Assembly: GCA_003566475.1 (NCBI GenBank)
Contig: PXDE01000138.1
Location: 1 to 17,418, forward strand
DNA: 17,418 nucleotides
Reading direction: 5' to 3'
Origin: PVC group bacterium
GTDB taxonomy: Bacteria; Verrucomicrobiota; Kiritimatiellia; SS1-B-03-39; PXDE01
Shown here: positions 5,922 to 13,033 of the stretch, one piece after another
How positions within the stretch are numbered: position 1 is the stretch's first letter
How the letters are laid out: each line of letters opens with the position of its first letter
Notes under the pieces: model-generated
The model's input: the letters and a program-made list of their open reading frames with translations, nothing else
What the model was told of the DNA's origin: nothing
Databases searched by the model: none
Position numbers and translations under genes: made by a program

Positions 5922-8900
5922 GACACGCTCCCCGCCGAGGCCGGAACCCGATCCTCGACCATCGCCTCGAACGCCTGGGCGGCCTTGGCGGCGAAGTCGG
6001 ACTCGATCTCGTACAGCTCGGTGAGCTCGGCGAAGTCCCAGCGGCCCAGGCTGCCGAGGTTGTTCACCCCGGGAACCCAGGTGGTCTCCATGGTGGACTT
6101 CTTCTCCTTGGCGTCCTCGCCCCGGTAGCCCTTGATTTCGACCACGAGGTTGAGGGGATCGTCGGCCCCCCGCCCGTCGTCCACCCGCACGATGAAGTCG
6201 GGCCGGTACATCCGGGTCTCGGACCCGTAGCGATAGGGCACCTCGAAGCCGAGCCCGTGGTTCTTGGTGTAGGCGAGCACGCGGGGATGGGCCTCGGCCA
6301 CGCGGCAGAACTCGGCCTCCCACCCGCTGTCATAGACCACCCAGTTGACATGGTTGCGGGGCGGCGGCCCCCGGGTGTCCCAGCGGTCCTCCCGGGAGGT
6401 GCTGAACCGCACATGGGCGGTTGAGCCCTGCGGGTTGTAGGGGTCGAGCAGGGCGCGGATGGGGCGGGTGTCGCGCATGGCCCGGGTGATGCCGGCCACG
6501 ATCCGGTTGCAGGCGATGTCGGCCAGCTCCTGGTACATCAGCAGCGCGGGGTAGGTGTCGCCCCGGCACTCCAGGCAGGTGTCGAGCCACTGGCGGACCA
6601 CCCGCTTGAGCTTGCCGAACAGGTGCAGCTCGGGCTCCTCGCCGGGATCGCGGAACTTGGTGGTGAGCAGACGGTGGGTCAGGTTGTACACCAGCGTGGA
6701 GGGGCGCACGTCCCTGAGGTGCTCGACGGTCAGGATCTCCGACCGGCCGATGATGGCGGCGTTCTCGTTGCGGGTGGGGCCGACCACATCGGGGGTCAGC
6801 TCGAACACGGAGTCGTCGTTGAACGCGGCCAGGATCTCGTCCTCGGGCAGCTCGACCCGGTAGCCCTCGACCCTCGGGAACCGGATCTCCAGATGGTCGC
6901 GCTCCGGGCGCACGGCCCGGACCTGCACGGTCTCGCGGGGCGGCTGCACCGGCGCCACCACCGGCTTGGCGGTGAAGTCGAACGGGATGCCGAAGATGTC
7001 GGCGTACTCGGCGTCGAACCGGCCTTCGGGGTTGAGGTCGTAGGACTGGCGGCGGAGGGCCCGGCCGATGACCTGCTCGCACAGGAGCTGGGTGCCGAAG
7101 GCCCGGATGCCCAGGATGTGGGTGACATTGCTGGCGTCCCAGCCCTCGGTGAGCATGGACACCGAGACCACGCAGCGGATGCCCGCGCCGAGCTGTCCCG
7201 GCTTGCCCACGGTGTTCATGACCTCGCGGAGGAGATCCTGGTCGGTGATGGTCTCGCCGGCGCGGCTGTCGCCGGTGCGCTCGATGATCTCGCGGCGGAA
7301 CCGCTCGATCTCGTCGGCGGCCATGGCCCGGAACTTGGGGTCGAGGGCGTCGCCGGCCTCGAGCTGCGCGGAGTCGATGAGGAGGGTGCGGGGCCGGGCC
7401 AGCGGCTGGCTGTGCTCGTCGAAGTTCCGGAACAGGGACAGGCGGCCGTTCTCGATGACGGACGTTCCGTCGGGATGGGTGCGCTGGAACCCGGAGACGT
7501 AGTCGTACACCAGCTTGGAGATGGACGTGTTCTGACACACCACGATGAAGCAGGGCGGGGTCGGGATGTCCTTCGCCTCCCAGGCCCGGTAGGTCTTCTC
7601 GTAATGGCCGTACAGCGCCTCGAAGGCGGTGAGCAGCTTGGTGGGGAGCTTGAGGGGATCGAGGTCGCCGCCCTTGCCCCGTCTCTTCCTGGGCATGTCC
7701 TTGCGGATGTTCTCCCAGAGATTCCGGTACATCGGCATCTCGTCGCCGGGGATGTTCTCGGCCACGGGCACCCGGGGCAGCTTGACGATGCCGCACTCGA
7801 TGGCGTCCATCAGCGAGAAGTCGCAGACGGTCCAGGGGAACAGCGATCCCTCGCTGTAGCCGGACCCGCGCAGGAAGAACGGCGTGGCCGAGAGATCGAA
7901 CACGCGGGCCAGCCCCAGCTTGCGGCCCGCCGCCTCCAGCCCGGAGATCCACAGCCGCGCGGCCTCGGTGTTCTTCTTGGCCTCGGCCTTCTCGTCGCCT
8001 TTGAGCGTGGCCTCCTCGTCCGTGCCCGGCTTGGCCCGGTAGCAGTGGTGGGCCTCGTCGTTGAGGACCAGAATACGCTTCATGCCCATCAGCTCGGGCA
8101 TCACCCGCTGAAGCATCTGGCCCTCGGTCTCGGTGGTGGCGAGTTCCGGGCCGGTCCGGCCCCGGAGCAGGGCCCGTCCCCCGGCGGACAGATCCAGCCG
8201 CTCCCGCAGCTTGAAGGCATGGTAGTTGGTGATGACGATCCGCGCCCGCTGGAGATCCTCCACCAGATCGTAGGGTACCAGCTCGCGCTCCTTGTAGTAG
8301 CTGTCCGGATCGTGGGGCTGGAGCACGCGCAGACGGTCCCGGATCGTGATGCCGGGCGTGACCACCAGGAACCCCCGCGTGAACAGGCGGCTCCCCGGAT
8401 GGCGGTTGGCGTTGAGCGTCTGCCAGGCGATGAGCATGGCCATGACCGTGGTCTTGCCCGCCCCGGTGGCCAGCTTCAGGGCGACCCGGGGGATGCCGGG
8501 GTTGGCCTCCTCGCCCGCCCGGGCCAGGAAGTCGAGCAGCCGCCTCCCGAACTGGTGCTGCGGCGCGACCTCGGTCAGCCAGATGGCCGTCTCCACCGCC
8601 TCGATCTGACAGAAGAACGGCCGGATGCCCGCGAACGCGTGGTGCCGCCAGTGCTGGAGCAGCCGGGCGGTCTCGGGCGTCACCTGCCACTGCGTCGGGT
8701 TCAGCCCGCGCCAGGTGGCCACATGCTGGCGGACCTCGTTGATCCGGGAGGTGAGGTCGTATTCCTGTTCCCGGGTCGAGAGCCCCCTGCCCTCATCGAA
8801 CAGCATCTCCTGCTGCTTCGGAGACACCTTCCGGCCCTTCTTGGGCTTGGGGATGGGGGTGACGAACTCGGCCCGGCGGCGGGTCTCCACGACCTTCTGG

Positions 8901-8992
8901 GTGGGCTGCCCCGCCGGGTCCAGCTCCCAATGTCGCCGGGGCGCTTCATACGGCGAATTCAGGATCGGTCGCTCGAAGAAGGCGTCGTTCAC
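5918..8992 (-). CDS. Type III Res-like SF2 helicase with C-terminal PD-(D/E)XK endonuclease (BPTD_3080-like)
   Basis: This 1024-residue protein has an ATP-driven DNA translocase followed by a nuclease. Walker A, TGAGKTT, is at about 176-182; DEAH at 312-315; the SAT motif of DLSATPFF at 368-370; motif VI, QVIGRALRR, at 640-648. Near the C-terminus RPDFIVRV (Asp932) and VVEIKGYRG (Glu952-Ile-Lys954) form the PD-(D/E)XK nuclease core. The N-terminus, AFFERPILNSPYEAPRRHWE, and the PIPKPKKGRK block fit the BPTD_3080 restriction endonuclease family as I know it. I chose the GTG at 8992 because it gives a family-like N-terminus, with a G-run just upstream. ATGs at 9046, 9052 and 9079 are in frame and possible. 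It overlaps the DUF1016 gene by 4 bp. The cognate methyltransferase is expected to be the gene at 1162-4146. Confidence 0.94.
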   Translation of the reverse strand: MNDAFFERPILNSPYEAPRRHWELDPAGQPTQKVVETRRRAEFVTPIPKPKKGRKVSPKQQEMLFDEGRGLSTREQEYDLTSRINEVRQHVATWRGLNPTQWQVTPETARLLQHWRHHAFAGIRPFFCQIEAVETAIWLTEVAPQHQFGRRLLDFLARAGEEANPGIPRVALKLATGAGKTTVMAMLIAWQTLNANRHPGSRLFTRGFLVVTPGITIRDRLRVLQPHDPDSYYKERELVPYDLVEDLQRARIVITNYHAFKLRERLDLSAGGRALLRGRTGPELATTETEGQMLQRVMPELMGMKRILVLNDEAHHCYRAKPGTDEEATLKGDEKAEAKKNTEAARLWISGLEAAGRKLGLARVFDLSATPFFLRGSGYSEGSLFPWTVCDFSLMDAIECGIVKLPRVPVAENIPGDEMPMYRNLWENIRKDMPRKRRGKGGDLDPLKLPTKLLTAFEALYGHYEKTYRAWEAKDIPTPPCFIVVCQNTSISKLVYDYVSGFQRTHPDGTSVIENGRLSLFRNFDEHSQPLARPRTLLIDSAQLEAGDALDPKFRAMAADEIERFRREIIERTGDSRAGETITDQDLLREVMNTVGKPGQLGAGIRCVVSVSMLTEGWDASNVTHILGIRAFGTQLLCEQVIGRALRRQSYDLNPEGRFDAEYADIFGIPFDFTAKPVVAPVQPPRETVQVRAVRPERDHLEIRFPRVEGYRVELPEDEILAAFNDDSVFELTPDVVGPTRNENAAIIGRSEILTVEHLRDVRPSTLVYNLTHRLLTTKFRDPGEEPELHLFGKLKRVVRQWLDTCLECRGDTYPALLMYQELADIACNRIVAGITRAMRDTRPIRALLDPYNPQGSTAHVRFSTSREDRWDTRGPPPRNHVNWVVYDSGWEAEFCRVAEAHPRVLAYTKNHGLGFEVPYRYGSETRMYRPDFIVRVDDGRGADDPLNLVVEIKGYRGEDAKEKKSTMETTWVPGVNNLGSLGRWDFAELTELYEIESDFAAKAAQAFEAMVEDRVPASAGSVS

Positions 8993-9155
8993 CGCGAGCC
9001 CCCCCGGCCGGGTGTCGGCCGCCGCAGGGACTCGGGCATCACGCATGCGCATCCTCGTGCCATGCGCGGCACTATGCACAAGCCGACGAGAGGAATCCAG
9101 CCCATCCGGCAGACACCGTGACCATGCCAGAACCGGGCGCCGCCATCCGCCTCGT

Positions 9156-10475
9156 CTAGAAATCCACCCGTTCCACGGCGGCCAGGGGCAGCGCGAATTC
9201 CCCGAGCGCGGGGTGGCTGAGGACGAGGTTCTCGCCCTCGGCCCGAAGGAGGCCCGCCTCGATCTGGCCTCCGCCTAGGATCCGGATCCGCGCCCGCCGG
9301 GTGTCCCGGGGAAGCCGGTGCGAAGGGACCGGGCCGGCGGGCGTGACGGCGGCGATCCGGGTCCAGGGGATCGACAGGTCGGTCGCATGGGCGGTGAACC
9401 GCACGGCGTCGGCGTCGGCGCCGGTCAGGGTTCCCGACAGGGTCCCCCCGTCCGCCAGCAGCAGCACATCGTGCTCCGGCACCGCATCGACCGAGGCCCC
9501 CGGGCGCAATCCCGACCATCGCCGCACCTCGACCTCATGGAACCGGTACTGCCCATGGCCCTGGGCCACCAGCGCCACATGGGCGCCCGTCGGCCATCCG
9601 GTCACCGGCACCGGCCAGGTCTGGCTCTGCACCTCCTGCCCGTCCACGAACAGCGTGACCTGCCGTTCGGGCTGGGCGACCCGGGCCTTGATCCGGACGG
9701 CCAGGGGGGCCCGGGTCAGGACACTCTGCGTGGACCAGCTCATGGCCCGGACCTGATTGCGGGGCAGACGCTGGATGGCCCGCATCCGGTTCCCTCCGAT
9801 TTCCAGCCAGATTCCTTCGGCATTGGCGGCGCCGCCCGCCGTCAGCAGCCCGACCTGTACCTGCACGGGCTGGGTCTCCGCCCGCAACTCCCATTCCATC
9901 TCGTAGTAGGGAGGGAGATCGGCGCGGCGGGACACGCCCCCGGCCCCGGACGAGACCCATGCCCCATCCTCCACCGCGAACACCGGAGCGGAGGCCGCGT
10001 GCTCCCACCCTGCCCCCTCGTCCGCCATGTCCAGCAGAGGCTCGGGCCGGACCCGGGCCGACACGATGCGTCGCACGGCCTCGCGGCGGATGGCGAGCCG
10101 ACCCGCGTACCAGGTGTCGAGGTGGAGATATTCCTCATCCAAGTCGTCGAACCGGCCGAACAGGTGGCCGAGCGGGCCCAGGTTGACCTCGTCCTCCGGC
10201 CCGGGCCCGGCCTGCACCGGCCGGGCCTTCGGACTGATCTGCGACAGGGCGCTCAGACGGACCCGCACGGGTTCCGCGTCGGGAAGGTGCCTCCACGCGA
10301 AGCGCACGGACTCGCCCTCCCCTTCGATCCAGGTTCCTAGGATGCGGTCGCCACCCCGGAAGACCAGGGCGTCTTCCGACGGACGGCTCTCCTGGGGATG
10401 CCTCGTCGAGTCCTCGGCGCGGAGACTCCCCGGGGCGAGGCCGACGGTCAGGACGAGGAGGAGGCGACGCATCAT
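9156..10475 (-). CDS. Secreted LamG-like protein with flanking GGDxLxG modules (paralogue A)
   Basis: 439 residues. A signal peptide (MMRRLLLVLTVGLAPGSLRA, cut before ED) sends it out of the cytoplasm. The order that follows is module 1 (LVFRGGDRILGTWIEGEGE to about residue 80), module 2 (NLGPLGHLFGRFDDLDEEYL to about 145), a jelly-roll of about 170 residues resembling LamG/concanavalin folds (TLFVDGQEVQSQTW, YRFHEVEVRRW), module 3 (LLLADGGTLSGTLTGAD) and module 4, ending in HPALGEFALPLAAVERVDF. The modules share a pattern of Gly-Asp/Gly, a hydrophobic residue, Gly, then a Pro-x-x-x-Val/Ile ending. The same order is seen in paralogue B. No enzyme motif is visible; a binding or envelope role is a guess. 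It starts 12 bp after the stop of paralogue B. Confidence 0.85.
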   Translation of the reverse strand: MMRRLLLVLTVGLAPGSLRAEDSTRHPQESRPSEDALVFRGGDRILGTWIEGEGESVRFAWRHLPDAEPVRVRLSALSQISPKARPVQAGPGPEDEVNLGPLGHLFGRFDDLDEEYLHLDTWYAGRLAIRREAVRRIVSARVRPEPLLDMADEGAGWEHAASAPVFAVEDGAWVSSGAGGVSRRADLPPYYEMEWELRAETQPVQVQVGLLTAGGAANAEGIWLEIGGNRMRAIQRLPRNQVRAMSWSTQSVLTRAPLAVRIKARVAQPERQVTLFVDGQEVQSQTWPVPVTGWPTGAHVALVAQGHGQYRFHEVEVRRWSGLRPGASVDAVPEHDVLLLADGGTLSGTLTGADADAVRFTAHATDLSIPWTRIAAVTPAGPVPSHRLPRDTRRARIRILGGGQIEAGLLRAEGENLVLSHPALGEFALPLAAVERVDF

Positions 10476-10487
10476 GCCCAGGCGGGC

Positions 10488-11948
10488 TCAGCACTGGATG
10501 ACGTCAAACAGACAGAGGTCGAACTCCACCATCTGGGGCGGAGGAACTTCCGCCGGGCCGGAATCCGCCGGCGCGGCGGCGAACGGCTCGTCCCTGCGCC
10601 AGGGGGCGTCGAGGTTGAAGTCGATGCGCTCCACGGCGGCCAGGGGGATGGTGAACTCGCCAATCGCGGGGTGGTGGACGGTGAGGGTCTCGCCCTCCAT
10701 GCGGCGGAGGTCGGCCATGAGGGCGCCCTTCCCCCAGAACGAGATGCGCACCCGGCGGGCCCGGTCCGGGAACTGGGGGGCACGCTTGTCGCCGGCGAGC
10801 TGGATGCTCTCGATGCGGTCCACCGGAATCTCCATGGTCGCGAAGGCGGTCTCGAAGCTGGCCCTGCCGTCCTCGATCCCGCCCAGAGTCCCGGACAGGG
10901 TGTCCTCGTTGACGAACCGGAGGAGATCCTGCCTGAGGTCCGGCTCCTCGGCCCGGGCGGCGGGGGGCTTGCCGTCCCAGACCGAGATCCGGGCGTCGGA
11001 CAGCTCGAACCCGGCGGCGTTGGAGATGTTCAGCACCAGATGCCGGTGGCGCGGATTGAGGATATTGGCATCGAACGCCCACGTCTGGACCATCTGGCCG
11101 TCGACGGCGAAGCTCACCTGCCCCTGCGCCCGGTCCACCATGATATGCACCCGCTGCGACTGAGGGGTCATGACCCGCAGCCCCCGCGGCATGGAAGGCA
11201 GGTACTGCATCCTGCCCCGGGACCGGGTGGCCACGCGTGCCATCCCCTGCCGAAGCTCCACCCACACCCCGTCCCCCTGCTCGTTGGCCCGGTTGACCTG
11301 CAGCCCCAGCTGGAGCACGGACCGTCCGCTCCGCGACACGACGTCGAACTCGATCTGGTACTGCTCCGGAAACTCCAGACGCAAGGAGGCCATGCCGTTG
11401 TTCTGGGCGATCATCACCCCGCGCCGGAACGCGAACGGCGCCTCGCCTCCTTCGGCCTGGATCCAGCCGCTTCCCGTCCCCGGCCCCTCGTAGAGCACGC
11501 TGGCCACACGGCCACTGGGAATGACCCGGCTCACCACGCTCCGGTCGACCTCGATCCGTCCCCCGAACCAGGTCTCGACCACCGCCTTGTCGGCGGTGAT
11601 GCCGACCAGATCCCCGGGCAGGAGATCGCCCCCGGCCAGCTCCAACTGGCCCTCGCGGTCCTTGCGTCCAGGGGCGGACCGGGCCTTCATCACGATGGAG
11701 GCGAGGCGGTCGGGGAGGAATTCGGCGGGCGCGGATCCATGGACGGGCCGGAACGAGAGGCCGTCGTCCTCGCCGAACCCCGACACCCATTCGCCGGACA
11801 GGCGGTCGCCGCCTTCGAAGAGCATCTGGTCGTGCCGGGGTCTCCCGTCGGTAGATCCGGCATCCGGCTCGGCATGGGCGGGAGGCCACACGCCGACGCC
11901 AAGGGCTAGGGCGACAAGGCCGGTCACGCTGATTCGATTCAAATCCAT
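10488..11948 (-). CDS. Secreted LamG-like protein with flanking GGDxLxG modules (paralogue B)
   Basis: 486 residues. A signal peptide ends at PPAHA, before EPDAG. Two modules follow (MLFEGGDRLSGEWVSGFGE and LAGGDLLPGDLVGITADKAV), then a jelly-roll starting at about YEGPGTGSGWIQAEGGEAPF with VDRAQGQVSFAVDGQMVQTW. Two more modules follow: RFVNEDTLSGTLGGIEDG and FWGKGALMADLRRMEGE, the last ending HPAIGEFTIPLAAVERIDF. A C-terminal tail of about 45 residues is not shared with paralogue A. The start has AAGGAG upstream and overlaps the stop of paralogue C by 10 bp, so translation is probably coupled. Function is not known. The fold suggests recognition of a surface or polysaccharide ligand. Confidence 0.85.
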   Translation of the reverse strand: MDLNRISVTGLVALALGVGVWPPAHAEPDAGSTDGRPRHDQMLFEGGDRLSGEWVSGFGEDDGLSFRPVHGSAPAEFLPDRLASIVMKARSAPGRKDREGQLELAGGDLLPGDLVGITADKAVVETWFGGRIEVDRSVVSRVIPSGRVASVLYEGPGTGSGWIQAEGGEAPFAFRRGVMIAQNNGMASLRLEFPEQYQIEFDVVSRSGRSVLQLGLQVNRANEQGDGVWVELRQGMARVATRSRGRMQYLPSMPRGLRVMTPQSQRVHIMVDRAQGQVSFAVDGQMVQTWAFDANILNPRHRHLVLNISNAAGFELSDARISVWDGKPPAARAEEPDLRQDLLRFVNEDTLSGTLGGIEDGRASFETAFATMEIPVDRIESIQLAGDKRAPQFPDRARRVRISFWGKGALMADLRRMEGETLTVHHPAIGEFTIPLAAVERIDFNLDAPWRRDEPFAAAPADSGPAEVPPPQMVEFDLCLFDVIQC

Positions 11949-12802
11949 GGTCTGGGTTCTCCTTCGCTTGGGTTGGGGAGGCGACGGCGGATGATCCCGC
12001 GCGGGGTTCCGGGCATCTCCCCTTCGTTGACGATACGGTGATGGGCGCTGCCGGGATCCGTCGCATCGGTCCCGGTCTCCGGGGCCTGGCCATCCCAGTC
12101 CGAGATCCGCAGGTTCGAAAGCTCGAACCCCGCCGGGTTGAGGATGCGGAGGGTCAGATGCGGGCGACGCGGGTCGAGCGCTTCGGTTCCGACCGTCCAG
12201 GTCCGGACCATCCGGCCGTCAACGGCCAGACTCATCTGGCCCTCCGGGCGGTCCACCATGATGCGGATCTCCTGTGGCTGCGGTCCGGTCATCACCGGCA
12301 CCCGCAGAATTCCGCCAAGGTAGCGCACTTGGCCCCGGTTCCGCCGGGCCACCCGCACCAGGCCCGGGCGGAGTTCCATCCAAACTCCGTCGACCGGATG
12401 TTCGTGGTGGCGGTGGATGTGCAGTGCGACTTCGAGCACCGCGAGGCCGGTCCGGGACAGGGCCTCGAACTCGACCTGGTACCGCTCGGGGAAGTCCAGA
12501 CGGAGCGAGGCCGTGCCGTTGTTCTGGCCGACCATCGCCCCGCGCCGGAACGCGAATGGGGCGGCGTCCCCCTCGGTCATGATCCACCCATCGCCCTCCC
12601 CTGGGCCCTCGTACAGCACGCGGGCGCCAGATCCTGCCGGGTCAGCGCGGCCGATCGGACTTCGGTCCGCCTCGATACCGCCACCCACCCGCGCCGGCTG
12701 CCCGTTGGCCGAGCCGACAACCACCTGGGCCGGGGCCGTTCCTCCCGTGCCGCCAAGAACGACGGTCACGAGCCCGGTCAGGCTGATCTGTTTCCAATCC
12801 AT
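11939..12802 (-). CDS. Short secreted LamG-like protein, module-depleted paralogue C
   Basis: 287 residues from the ATG at 12802 (MDWKQISLTGLVTVVLGGTG). It is preceded by AGGAAAGGATACC, and the next gene starts with the closely matching MDLNRISVTGLVALAL. The frame continues upstream to 12868, but that part has no signal-peptide character. After the signal peptide (cut near APAQ) only a trace of module 2 remains (VGGGIEADRSP against FGGRIEVDRSV in B). The jelly-roll is closely similar to B throughout: YEGPGEGDGWIMTEGDAAPF, then QNNGTASLRLDFPERYQVEF. It ends shortly after HHRIVNEGEMPGTPRG, the counterpart of the start of module 3, with unrelated residues and a stop. It is first in the three-gene operon. 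It could be functional as a jelly-roll only, or decaying. Confidence 0.8.
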   Translation of the reverse strand: MDWKQISLTGLVTVVLGGTGGTAPAQVVVGSANGQPARVGGGIEADRSPIGRADPAGSGARVLYEGPGEGDGWIMTEGDAAPFAFRRGAMVGQNNGTASLRLDFPERYQVEFEALSRTGLAVLEVALHIHRHHEHPVDGVWMELRPGLVRVARRNRGQVRYLGGILRVPVMTGPQPQEIRIMVDRPEGQMSLAVDGRMVRTWTVGTEALDPRRPHLTLRILNPAGFELSNLRISDWDGQAPETGTDATDPGSAHHRIVNEGEMPGTPRGIIRRRLPNPSEGEPRPWI

Positions 12803-12875
12803 CGCCTTGGTATCCTTTCCTGCGTGCCGGGCCGTCAATCGCAGCTCCTTCTCCCGGCCCCGGTCCAATTCCCGT

Positions 12876-12905
12876 ATTCTACGCTAAACCACCCCCTGGG
12901 TCCAA
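12876..12905 (-). promoter_or_regulatory. Candidate sigma-70 promoter for the LamG operon
   Basis: On the minus strand TTGGAC (12905-12900) is followed after 18 bp by TAGAAT (12881-12876), about 74 bp before the paralogue C start codon. The -10 matches the consensus at 5 of 6 positions and the -35 at only 3 of 6. The A/T-rich patch stands out in an otherwise GC-rich spacer. This 231-bp spacer must also hold the promoter for the divergent EF-hand gene, for which I saw no convincing match. Confidence 0.35.
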
Positions 12906-13033
12906 CCCTGCCCTTTGCCCCCCGATCCGGAGGATGCCCGCACGGCCCTATGTCAATCCGCTTGCTCTGCGCCGTGGGTTCCCGCATCAATATCGCGACA
13001 GACCCGCTGCCGGGCCGATCAGGAGCACATACC

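Noticed and set aside
5922..6323. 5' extension of the DUF1016 frame
   Set aside because: This is the Res C-terminus read in another frame (Arg/Gly-rich). The GTG at 5921 gives a normal DUF1016 start and a typical 4-bp operon overlap.
6623..9121. Long plus-strand open frame of 832 codons
   Set aside because: It is antisense to the Res gene, whose helicase and nuclease motifs are unmistakable. High GC at third codon positions keeps the opposite strand open, and the translation is Gly/Leu/His-rich without motifs.
9080..9155. Terminator or promoter between the LamG operon and Res
   Set aside because: I saw no stem followed by a T-run and no convincing -35/-10 pair, so neither is claimed. Read-through from the LamG genes into Res cannot be excluded.
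12038..13033. 5' extension of the EF-hand gene frame
   Set aside because: The frame is open, but this part is antisense to LamG paralogue C and the divergent spacer. The ATG at 13034 has AGGAG at the right distance and a family-like N-terminus.
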